From assembly GCF_011759365.1 (NCBI RefSeq), contig NZ_JAARLZ010000002.1, forward strand, positions 372,001 to 436,000: DNA of 64,000 bases. The letters are read 5' to 3'. How positions within the stretch are numbered: the stretch's first letter is position 1; each line of letters begins with the position of its first letter. The notes beneath the pieces were generated by a model, which was not told where the DNA came from, made no database searches, and was given only the letters and a program-made list of their open reading frames with translations. The position numbers were made by a program, and so were the translations under genes. Origin of the DNA: Luteibacter anthropi. GTDB taxonomy: Bacteria; Pseudomonadota; Gammaproteobacteria; Xanthomonadales; Rhodanobacteraceae. Positions 44,036 through 51,059 of the stretch are shown here, in pieces.

Positions 44036-44803
44036 ATGACGACCACCCGTACACGCCTTTCCGACAACACCATCCTCATCACCGGCGGCAGCAGCGGCAT
44101 CGGCCGCGCCCTTGCCGAAGCTTTCCATGACCTGGGCAACCAGGTCATCGTCACCGGACGACGGCAACCGCTGCTCGATGAAATGATGGCAAAACGCCCC
44201 GGCCTGACCGGCATCACAGCCGACGTCACCGATACCGCATCGCTTGCACGCGCGGCAGAAGAAATACACAGCCGATTTCCCGGCCTGAACATGCTCATCG
44301 CCAACGCAGGTATTTCTGCATCGGAAGACATGACATCGGGCGACTGGAACGCATCCGCCGCCGAAGCGCTGGTGCAAACGAACATCATGGGCGTGATCCG
44401 CTCGGTCGCCGCCTTCCTGCCCGTCATCCGCGAGCAACCCGGCGCTACGATCATGGCGACAAGCTCCAACCTCGCCTTCATCCCTCGCGCGGATTTCCCG
44501 ACCTATTGCGCCACGAAGGCCTTCCTGCACTCCTGGGTGCAATCGTTGCGCCACCAGCTACGCCATGTCCCCGTGGAGGTACTGGAGCTGTCACCCCCCT
44601 ATGTGCAGACCGCTCTCACCGGCACGCAACAGATGTCCGATCCGAGGGCCATGCCGCTGGATGACTACGTGACGGAAGTGATGCAGCTGCTGCGCTCCGG
44701 AAATCACCCACGCGGCGAACTCCTTGTAGCCCGCGACCAGGCCCGGCGCTGGGCCGAACGCGAAGGCCGCTACGACGACCTCTACGCCACCATCAACCCC
44801 TGA
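44036..44803 (+). CDS. short-chain dehydrogenase/reductase (DltE-like)
   Basis: A 255-residue classical SDR. The cofactor motif is TGGSSGIGRAL (about residues 16-26), NAG is in LIANAGIS, and the catalytic pair is Y157 and K161 in YCATK. It resembles proteins annotated DltE, which are stand-alone oxidoreductases of unknown substrate. The ATG follows an AAGGAGC site. REP elements flank the gene on both sides, and the downstream one is shared with the GST gene. Substrate unknown. Confidence 0.88.
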   Translation: MTTTRTRLSDNTILITGGSSGIGRALAEAFHDLGNQVIVTGRRQPLLDEMMAKRPGLTGITADVTDTASLARAAEEIHSRFPGLNMLIANAGISASEDMTSGDWNASAAEALVQTNIMGVIRSVAAFLPVIREQPGATIMATSSNLAFIPRADFPTYCATKAFLHSWVQSLRHQLRHVPVEVLELSPPYVQTALTGTQQMSDPRAMPLDDYVTEVMQLLRSGNHPRGELLVARDQARRWAEREGRYDDLYATINP

Positions 44804-44811
44804 CCCATAAA

Positions 44812-44888
44812 TGTAGGAGCGCGCCTTGCGCGCGACCGGGACGAAGCCGGGTATTGCGGCCCCAGCCGCGCGCAAGCGCGCTCCTACA
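44812..44888. repeat. REP-type inverted repeat, copy E, containing the GST stop codon
   Basis: TGTAGGAGCGCGCC and GCGCTCCTACA arms around a partly self-complementary centre. It fills the gap between the convergent SDR and GST genes. Its right arm extends into the GST gene: the TAG stop codon (44884-44886, minus strand) is the TAG of the repeat's own GTAGGAGC motif. Confidence 0.87.
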
Positions 44889-45525
44889 CATCGGCTGCCC
44901 TGAAATGCGCCAGCTGATCCGCCAGTGCCTTCACAAAAGCGGGCCGACGCGTAGCACGCCCGGTGTATTCACGACATGCCGGATATCCATCCAATCCATC
45001 GAACCGATCAACCACGCGAAAACCATCGGCCATAAGGATATCCGCCACCGAAAACTCATCGGCCAGCCACTCCCGCCCGGCCAGCACGGTCTCCATGTGC
45101 CCCAGTCGCAGATGAAGGAAGTCGTCCAGCTGATCCATCGCCGGCGTACCGCCGGCCACCCCCGAAAACTTCAGGATCACCCATGGCAACCCAGCCATCT
45201 CGACGGAATTCAGTGCGGCAAAGACCCATTCCATCACCTTGAGCCGCCCCTGCGGATCGCGCGGCATCAGCGCCTCGCTCAACTCCCCCAGGTACATGAG
45301 GATCGCACCACTTTCGAACAGGGAGATATCCCCGTGGGTAAGCCACGGCACCTGCCCGAACGGCTGGTGGATGAAGTGTGCCGCGTCTCGCGGGGCAAAC
45401 GGCACGCTCTCCACGCGATACGGCAGCCCGGCCTCCTCCAGCGCCCAGCGCACCCGGATGTCCCGGACAAACCCCCGGGGCATCTCCGGCACCCAGTCGA
45501 AAGTGGTCAGCGTCAAACCGGCCAT
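44884..45525 (-). CDS. glutathione S-transferase family protein
   Basis: A 213-residue GST. The thioredoxin-like N-terminal half has RVRWALEEAGLPYRVESV, then FGQVPWLTHGDISLFESGAILMYL with the cis-proline (VPW) and the glutathione gamma-glutamyl-binding ES pair. The helical C-terminal half ends with ATRRPAFVKALADQ. It conjugates or reduces electrophiles with glutathione; the substrate is unknown. The ATG follows AGGAG. The last residue and stop codon come from a REP element inserted at the 3' end. The low-GC island begins just upstream of this gene. Confidence 0.9.
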   Translation of the reverse strand: MAGLTLTTFDWVPEMPRGFVRDIRVRWALEEAGLPYRVESVPFAPRDAAHFIHQPFGQVPWLTHGDISLFESGAILMYLGELSEALMPRDPQGRLKVMEWVFAALNSVEMAGLPWVILKFSGVAGGTPAMDQLDDFLHLRLGHMETVLAGREWLADEFSVADILMADGFRVVDRFDGLDGYPACREYTGRATRRPAFVKALADQLAHFRAADV

Positions 45526-45723
45526 CTCACGTCTCCTAGCGGCAGTCGAGCCCCGAGTCTATGCCATACTTTTGACCAACCACCTCACCTACAATTATTT
45601 CAAAGGAAGCAAGTGCCAACCCAATGCGCCTCGGGACACGGCCAAACCTCTAAAGTTGAGCTAGGAGCCGAACGGGATGGAATGTCGATGGCAATCAGGC
45701 AAGCGTGACGCGATCTTCTACAG

Positions 45724-45740
45724 GGCAACATTAAGTTGCC
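45724..45740. terminator. short hairpin after the HNH nuclease gene
   Basis: GGCAAC-ATTAA-GTTGCC, a six-base stem with a five-base loop, 28 bases after the stop of the minus-strand HNH gene. It may end the two-gene island transcript; there is no T-run, so support is modest. Confidence 0.4.
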
Positions 45741-45767
45741 AAGGGCGTCGCCGATACCTGCATGACT

Positions 45768-46760
45768 CTAAAGACCCATAGAGAACTTGAGCTGTAGGGC
45801 AGCTTGGCTTGGATGAAGCAGAGGATTAGACGGAAGCCGGATGTATACGTTGCGATACTGCGCATAAATACTTCCTTGGATCTCATCATGGATTTCTACA
45901 CATCCAGATGGTGCGATCTTCAACTTCCCCAAATCGAAAAGAGTGTGAATGTCAGCACGGAGAAGTAATCCGTTACTGACAGAGTTGGACTCGGCTCCGA
46001 AATACGGCGCTATATGAGCTGCCTCAAGCACTAGCTCAACATCGCAACCTGTCACCGCACAGCGTCGTTCATAGGCATCGAGTAATTGCCTACGAAATGT
46101 GGGCTGTCCCTGTCGCCGCACGATCTCTCGCAACACCTTCTGCCGACCATCAACCATGTTCAACGGATCAAAAGCCGCCCCGAAGTCATGGCGCTCTAAC
46201 TCCGCCAGCTCGCGATCAATATGCGTTGCAGGAATTTCGCACCCGATGATTGAAGTAAAGAAATGCTCAAGAGTGCCGAAATCACTCAGTATGGATTGAA
46301 CTTTTTCGTCCGAAATCCTGCTAAACCCCCTATAGCCTTTGTTGAGATAATTCACTACGGGCGTGGAAAGCACATCAACGTTAATTTGCTGCGGCTCACT
46401 CAGCAGATACATGTACTCCCACGTATCGCCACCGTCGGTATATCCCCATACGCTGCCTGCCAACGCCTGATTTCTGATCTTGGCGACAACAGAGGAGAAG
46501 AAATGATAGCCATTATCGTAGACAGTCAGAACGAGGTCACCCATATTCATGGAGCCCCACGTCTTATCATTTTTTGGCCCAGAAACGGCACCCCAAGCGT
46601 AAAAACCCGTCTTTAGATGCGACAGAGACTGGTAATAGAAAGTCTCCTCATGACCCAGACATTCTTCCATGAGGTCAAACGACACCGGTTTTAGAATGGA
46701 GTCGCGCAGATGAGCCCGAGCATTCTTGTCGCCAGCGGTAAAGACAAATATTTGGCGCAC
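45768..46760 (-). CDS. HNH endonuclease with EVE/PUA-like N-terminal domain (candidate type IV restriction enzyme)
   Basis: A 330-residue two-domain protein. Residues about 50-135 look like an EVE/PUA-superfamily modified-base reader: YAWGAVSGPKNDKTWG, then GDLVLTVYDNGYHFFSSVVAKI, then VWGYTDGGDTWEYMYLL. The C-terminal part (about 225-285) is an HNH domain of the HNH_2 kind: RCAVTGCD, then EAAHIAPY (H249), then NGLLLRADIHTLFDLGKLKI with N263 and H272. EVE-HNH and SRA-HNH fusions cut DNA that carries modified cytosine. The GTG start has its GGAG site inside the end of the upstream gene, so the two are coupled. Base composition is clearly A/T-richer than the flanks. The EVE assignment is by pattern and is the weaker part. 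Confidence 0.78.
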   Translation of the reverse strand: MRQIFVFTAGDKNARAHLRDSILKPVSFDLMEECLGHEETFYYQSLSHLKTGFYAWGAVSGPKNDKTWGSMNMGDLVLTVYDNGYHFFSSVVAKIRNQALAGSVWGYTDGGDTWEYMYLLSEPQQINVDVLSTPVVNYLNKGYRGFSRISDEKVQSILSDFGTLEHFFTSIIGCEIPATHIDRELAELERHDFGAAFDPLNMVDGRQKVLREIVRRQGQPTFRRQLLDAYERRCAVTGCDVELVLEAAHIAPYFGAESNSVSNGLLLRADIHTLFDLGKLKIAPSGCVEIHDEIQGSIYAQYRNVYIRLPSNPLLHPSQAALQLKFSMGL

Positions 46761-46763
46761 TGC

Positions 46764-47138
46764 TTAGTACTCCGAATACTTGTCGGATCTACCCTTTACA
46801 ATTTCAGCAGGGTACTTGGCATCATTCAGCGATATTTTTTCTTCTGCTGCAATGACGGGATCAATACCCGTTACCGAACAGAATCGCATGAGGTATATGA
46901 AAACATCAGCGACCTCATGTGCGACTGCTGATCTTTTGCACTCGTCAAGGTCAGCGAATTGCTCGTTGCCGTCCCGCCACTGAAAAATCTCCATAAGCTC
47001 GGCCGCTTCAATGTTCAGTGCCATGCTCAGATTTTTGGGAGTGTGATACTTGCCCCAGTCTCGGACCTCGGAAAAGTGGTCAATTTTTTGACGGATGGCC
47101 ACCAATGGATCTGCTGTCCGCTTAGACTCATCACTCAT
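46764..47138 (-). CDS. MazG-like nucleotide pyrophosphohydrolase (dCTP pyrophosphatase/DCTPP1 type)
   Basis: A 124-residue all-alpha NTP pyrophosphohydrolase. The metal-binding pattern ExxE-27-ExxD is present as E44-E47 and E75-D78 (IEAAELMEIFQW and HEVADVFIYL). The preceding RDWGKYHTPKNLSMAL closely follows the DCTPP1 family, which hydrolyses dCTP and especially 5-modified dCTP to the monophosphate. It is the first gene of the island and ends three bases before the HNH nuclease start. It may clear modified nucleotides or deplete dCTP during phage infection; a housekeeping role is possible but the location argues against it. Confidence 0.85.
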   Translation of the reverse strand: MSDESKRTADPLVAIRQKIDHFSEVRDWGKYHTPKNLSMALNIEAAELMEIFQWRDGNEQFADLDECKRSAVAHEVADVFIYLMRFCSVTGIDPVIAAEEKISLNDAKYPAEIVKGRSDKYSEY

Positions 47139-47149
47139 TTTTTACCCCC

Positions 47150-47248
47150 GTACGGAAACTACCGTACCCGGACGTTAAGCAGGGGTACCTGCCAGTACCC
47201 ATTCAGATGGTATCTTATATGCCAGATGGTCAGTACGTAAGTGCGTAC
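47150..47248. promoter_or_regulatory. three short inverted repeats upstream of the defence-like pair
   Basis: GTACGG-AAACTA-CCGTAC (47150-47167), GGGTAC-CTGCCA-GTACCC (47183-47200) and GTACG-TAAGTG-CGTAC (47233-47248) follow each other within 99 bases, each with a six-base centre and a GTAC in both arms. CAGATGGT also occurs twice between the last two. They lie directly upstream of the pyrophosphohydrolase gene and may bind a regulator of the island. Confidence 0.5.
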
Positions 47249-47269
47249 AGATTAATCATTTCCCGCTAG

Positions 47270-47968
47270 TCATCGCATTAGGACCGTGAATTCATTCCCC
47301 CTGCCCTCACTGATGGGAAGCGGCTGCGACAGGTAGCCATTCGTCGGATCGCGTACGTAAGCGAGATAGTCATTGTCGAAGTCGAAAGCATTCTCCGCCA
47401 GCACCGGCGTGCCCGTGGTCATCCAGGGCTCAAGCAGCTTCAGCACCGGCAGATAAAGGCTGAATGCACCATCGAGCAACACCATGTCGACATCCGCATC
47501 CAGGTTCGCCAGCGTCTCCCGCGCATCACCCACGCGTATCTCAACCAGATCCGCCAGCCCGGCCGCTTCCAGGTTGGCGCGCGCCTTGACTGCCTTGCTT
47601 TCCTCCAGTTCGGTACCGATAACCCGTCCGCCGCCCATATCACGCATGGCCGCTGCCAGGTAAATGGTGGATACGCCCATCGACGTGCCGAACTCCACCA
47701 CACGTCGCGCACCGCGTGCCCGGGCGCACTGGTAAAGGAAGCGGCCGTATTCCTCCTGTACGTTGAGGAAGTTGTCGGCATAGCCACGGTAGTAGGCCCG
47801 GATATCCCGGCGTTCCTCGACCAGCATGTCTGCGATGACGTCACCCAGGGACTGGCCCGATTCCGTCAACCCGGCTGCCTGGGCCATCAGCTCCCCGTCG
47901 GCCTGCTCTGCTTCCTTGAACAACCGCTCAAGGGTCTGGGCCACTCGCCCCGTCTTCAATGAATTCAT
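47270..47968 (-). CDS. class I SAM-dependent O-methyltransferase family protein
   Basis: A 232-residue methyltransferase. An N-terminal helical part (QTLERLFKEAEQADGELM) leads to the SAM motif VVEFGTSMGVSTIYLAAAM, the acidic IGTELEESK and the post-motif MVLLDGAFSLYLPVL. It resembles bacterial O-methyltransferases of the catechol-methyltransferase-like group. The ATG at 47968 follows a GGAG site; in-frame upstream codons overlap the divergent AraC leader. The divergent AraC regulator at 48107 probably controls it. Substrate unknown. Confidence 0.85.
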   Translation of the reverse strand: MNSLKTGRVAQTLERLFKEAEQADGELMAQAAGLTESGQSLGDVIADMLVEERRDIRAYYRGYADNFLNVQEEYGRFLYQCARARGARRVVEFGTSMGVSTIYLAAAMRDMGGGRVIGTELEESKAVKARANLEAAGLADLVEIRVGDARETLANLDADVDMVLLDGAFSLYLPVLKLLEPWMTTGTPVLAENAFDFDNDYLAYVRDPTNGYLSQPLPISEGRGNEFTVLMR

Positions 47969-48106
47969 GGACCTGCACTCCGAAACATGCGGCTTCGGGA
48001 GATTCCGCGCCGCGTTGCAGGCCATCGTAGGCAGCCGAGGCATTGGCAGCATCGGGATATCAAGCCAAGATATGCTGAAATCCTGCCAACACGATCCGTA
48101 CGCATC

Positions 48107-48916
48107 ATGCCCACCGTGACCGAGCGCCTGCCACCCGACGAGTGGACGCATCCAGACATCATTCCGCGGCCCGTGGTGACCGTCGGCGCCGTCAATGTCG
48201 ATACGGCCAACTTGTCGCCCGAGGAAAAGGAAACCGACTTCCACACCCACCGCAAGGCCCAGCTCGTGCTCACCCTGCGCGGGGTGCTTACCTGCGAGGT
48301 GGATGGGGGCATGTGGATCGTTCCGCCGCAGAACGCCATCTGGGTGCCCGGTGATCTCATGCACCGGATCAAGGCCTCGGGCACCGTCGATTGCTACGTG
48401 TCCTTCATTGAACCTGCCGTTGCGTCTGCCCTGCCAGGAATCTGCTGCGCCCTCACCGCAACGCCCTTGCTACGCGAACTGCTGATCCGCTCCGCAAGCT
48501 TTCCCATGCTCTACCCCGAGGGAGGCGTCGAATCCCATCTGGTTACGCTTCTGCTCGACGAACTGGCCACGGCCCCCGTCGGCAACCTGCACCTGCCGAT
48601 GCCCAACGATCCGCGACTTCGTCGCATCGCCGAAAAGCTCATGAGCGACCCCGCCGAACGCGGCACGATCCAGACCTGGGCAAAGCGCGTCGGCACCAGC
48701 GAACGCACGCTTGCCCGGCTGCTTACACAGGAGACCGGCATGAGCTTCGGTCGATGGCGCCAGCAGTTGCAGATCATGCTCGCCGTGAAGTGGCTGGGCA
48801 GCGGCATGTCCGTGCAACAGGTCGCGGGGGATCTCGGATACGAAAGCGCCGGCAGCTTCGTCACCATGTTCCGCAAGGCACTGGGTACATCACCGGGTAG
48901 ATATCTGCCCGGCTGA
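48107..48916 (+). CDS. AraC-family transcriptional regulator with cupin domain
   Basis: A 269-residue regulator. An N-terminal AraC-type cupin (HTHRKAQLVLTLRGVLTCEV, then PPQNAIWVPGDLMHRI) binds the effector, and two helix-turn-helix units follow (TWAKRVGTSERTLARLL and SVQQVAGDLGYESAGSFVTMFRK). The ATG at 48107 is chosen because the cupin begins soon after and a TATGCT element lies at 48071; the longer frame overlaps the divergent methyltransferase promoter. It faces the O-methyltransferase gene divergently and likely controls it. Confidence 0.88.
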   Translation: MPTVTERLPPDEWTHPDIIPRPVVTVGAVNVDTANLSPEEKETDFHTHRKAQLVLTLRGVLTCEVDGGMWIVPPQNAIWVPGDLMHRIKASGTVDCYVSFIEPAVASALPGICCALTATPLLRELLIRSASFPMLYPEGGVESHLVTLLLDELATAPVGNLHLPMPNDPRLRRIAEKLMSDPAERGTIQTWAKRVGTSERTLARLLTQETGMSFGRWRQQLQIMLAVKWLGSGMSVQQVAGDLGYESAGSFVTMFRKALGTSPGRYLPG

Positions 48917-48933
48917 GGATGTGAAACAGAGCC

Positions 48934-49980
48934 TCAGGACACCGTCCTGGCGTCGTCAATCAGGCCAAGGTGGATAAGGCTTTGCGCCGAGGAGACGATG
49001 GCATCCTCGCGAGAACGCGGCGACCAACCGAGCAGCCTCTCGGCTTTCTGGCTCGTGGAATTCATGCTTCGCCCCACCAGGGTTGCCACGCCTTTCAGGG
49101 CCGGGTTTCGCCGGGCGGCGAGGCGTACCATCCAGTTGGGCATCTGCCACATCGGTACCTTGCGCGCCGCCGCACCCAGGCGCTTGCGCAACACCTTCGC
49201 AATATCGATTAGCCACAGGCTGTCGCCTGAGGTCGCCAGGAAACGCTCGCCATTCGCGGCTGGATTCGTCATTGCCAGTACGTGCAGGTCGGCCAGATCC
49301 CGCACATCGACCATGCCGCAATTCACCTTGGGACACGTGCGCTGGCCCTTCAGCATGTTTGTGATCAGCCGCACAGAGTGCGAGTAGTCAGCGCCCAGCA
49401 CAGGACCAAGCACGGCGGTGGGGTTGATCACCGACAACTCCAGTCCGTTTCCTTCACGCGCAATGAAATCCCACGCAGCACGCTCCGAAAGCGTCTTCGA
49501 CTTCTGGTAAGGCCAGATATCGGCCGCCTCCAGGTTGCTCCAGTCGGTTTCATTGAAGGGACGGGTCATTGAAGGATGGCCCGCACAGATCGCACCGAAG
49601 GCAGAAGTGAGCACCACGCGTTTCACGCCAGCATCGCGGGCTGCACGAAGCACCCGCAGGTTGCCGTCCACCGCAGGCCTGACCCAGTCTTCCTCGCGCA
49701 CCTGGTTGCCCGATGGCGTGGGCGACGCACCGTGCATCACATAGGCACAGCCAGCCACGGCCTCGGCCCAGCCATGATCGTCACCCAGATCGGCGATGAC
49801 GAAGGACAGCCGATCTCCAGGCTCGGCCCCTCCCGACTTCAGATGTCGACGTACCTCCATCTCCCTGCCCGGCGTACGGATCGTGGTGCGCACGCGATAA
49901 CCCTCGCGCAACAGGGCCAGGATGCAATACTGGGCGATAAACCCCGTGCCCCCGGTGACGAGTACCAGCTTGTCGTTCAT
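48934..49980 (-). CDS. NAD(P)-dependent epimerase/dihydroflavonol-reductase-like SDR
   Basis: A 348-residue extended SDR. The cofactor motif is VTGGTGFIAQY near the N-terminus, the central strand has VVLTSAF, and the YxxxK catalytic pair is in WPYQKSKTLSE. NPTAVLGPVLG is typical of the dihydroflavonol 4-reductase/cinnamoyl-reductase branch, so it probably reduces an aldehyde or ketone with NADPH. The ATG at 49980 begins the Rossmann fold; an upstream ATG adds nine unsupported residues. It diverges from an AraC regulator 94 bases away, the likely controller. Substrate unknown. Confidence 0.87.
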   Translation of the reverse strand: MNDKLVLVTGGTGFIAQYCILALLREGYRVRTTIRTPGREMEVRRHLKSGGAEPGDRLSFVIADLGDDHGWAEAVAGCAYVMHGASPTPSGNQVREEDWVRPAVDGNLRVLRAARDAGVKRVVLTSAFGAICAGHPSMTRPFNETDWSNLEAADIWPYQKSKTLSERAAWDFIAREGNGLELSVINPTAVLGPVLGADYSHSVRLITNMLKGQRTCPKVNCGMVDVRDLADLHVLAMTNPAANGERFLATSGDSLWLIDIAKVLRKRLGAAARKVPMWQMPNWMVRLAARRNPALKGVATLVGRSMNSTSQKAERLLGWSPRSREDAIVSSAQSLIHLGLIDDARTVS

Positions 49981-50074
49981 GTCGATATCCCGATTAACCT
50001 GGTACATAGGTTAGGCAGGAGCATCCGGACTTTGAATAATTGAAAGTGCGGATTACTTTCGCGATAGTACGGCC

Positions 50075-50998
50075 ATGAGCAGCGACCCTTTTTCCGACAT
50101 CCTGAAGCTCACCAGTGCCCAATCGCTGGTCACGGGAGGCTTCACGGCCGGTGGCCCTTGGTCCCTGCAGTTTCCCGCCCCGGACAAGATCAAGTTCTTC
50201 GCCGTGGTCAAAGGAGCCTGCTGGGTCCGCATCGACGGCGAACCGGCACCCGTTCTTTTCAACACCGGCGATGTCGGCCTGCTGTCCGCCAAACGGACCT
50301 TCGTGCTTTCCAGCGATTCCGACCTGCCGCCCGTCGATGCGATGAGCGTGTTTTCAGGAGCCGGCAAATCGAGGGTGACGATAGGCGACGGCGCCGACTT
50401 CGCCCATATCGGCGGCCACGTACTGCTCGACCCGGCAAGCTCGCAGCTGTTGGCCGATGTACTGCCACCCTGGATCCACGAGCCGGCCGCATCCCCGCAG
50501 GCCACAGCCTTCCGCTGGCTGCTCGACCAGCTTGTCCAGGAGCGCGCCAGCGATCAGCCCGGCACGCAGCTGGCCTCGGCACAGCTGGCGCAGCTGCTCT
50601 TTATCCAGATCCTTCGCGCGCACCTGCAAACCGCCGCACCGATGCCGGCCGGATGGTTGCGTGCGCTGGGCGATCCCCGCATTGCCCCCGCGTTACGGAT
50701 GATGCACGGCGAGCCGGCACGCGCATGGCAGCTCGACGAACTGGCCAGCGCGTGCGCGATGTCGCGCACAACCTTTGCCCTGCATTTCCGTACGAATGTG
50801 GGCGTGACGCCACTGGCCTATCTTACGGAATGGCGCATGCGCCTGGCGGAAAGGGCCCTGCGCGAGGGCAAGAGCCAGATTGCCGTGCTGGCCCAGTCGC
50901 TGGGCTATGCGTCGGAAAGCGCTTTCAGCAGTGCGTTCAAGCGCGTTACGGGAAGCTCGCCCAGGGCGTACCGGCTGGCCACGACTGCGACTGACTGA
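50075..50998 (+). CDS. AraC-family transcriptional regulator (cupin_6 type)
   Basis: A 307-residue regulator. The N-terminal cupin_6-type domain includes FFAVVKGACWVRIDGE and FNTGDVGLLSAKRTFVL; the DNA-binding end has QLDELASACAMSRTTFALHF and AVLAQSLGYASESAFSSAFKRVTG. It diverges from the epimerase gene and most likely controls it. A strong hairpin just after the stop separates it from the convergent oleate hydratase. Confidence 0.9.
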   Translation: MSSDPFSDILKLTSAQSLVTGGFTAGGPWSLQFPAPDKIKFFAVVKGACWVRIDGEPAPVLFNTGDVGLLSAKRTFVLSSDSDLPPVDAMSVFSGAGKSRVTIGDGADFAHIGGHVLLDPASSQLLADVLPPWIHEPAASPQATAFRWLLDQLVQERASDQPGTQLASAQLAQLLFIQILRAHLQTAAPMPAGWLRALGDPRIAPALRMMHGEPARAWQLDELASACAMSRTTFALHFRTNVGVTPLAYLTEWRMRLAERALREGKSQIAVLAQSLGYASESAFSSAFKRVTGSSPRAYRLATTATD

Positions 50999-51009
50999 TT
51001 CACATGCGC

Positions 51010-51041
51010 CTGCCATCTGCACAAGTTTGTGCAGATGGCAG
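51010..51041. terminator. bidirectional terminator between araC-type and ohyA genes
   Basis: A perfect 15-base stem (CTGCCATCTGCACAA and its inverse) with GT at the centre, 12 bases after the AraC stop and 18 bases after the oleate hydratase stop on the other strand. Its position between convergent genes supports termination in both directions. Confidence 0.75.
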
Positions 51042-51059
51042 AATGATGCGCGGAACGCT

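Noticed and set aside
45541-45767. Possible gene remnant at the left edge of the island
   Set aside because: Short open stretches are present but none resembles a known protein and no start signal is visible. It may be a junction scar; not called.
46263-46616. Plus-strand 117-residue frame inside the HNH gene
   Set aside because: Lies opposite the well-supported HNH nuclease and has no family resemblance.
48917-48933. Terminator between the AraC and epimerase genes
   Set aside because: Only 17 bases separate the convergent stops and no hairpin is visible there.
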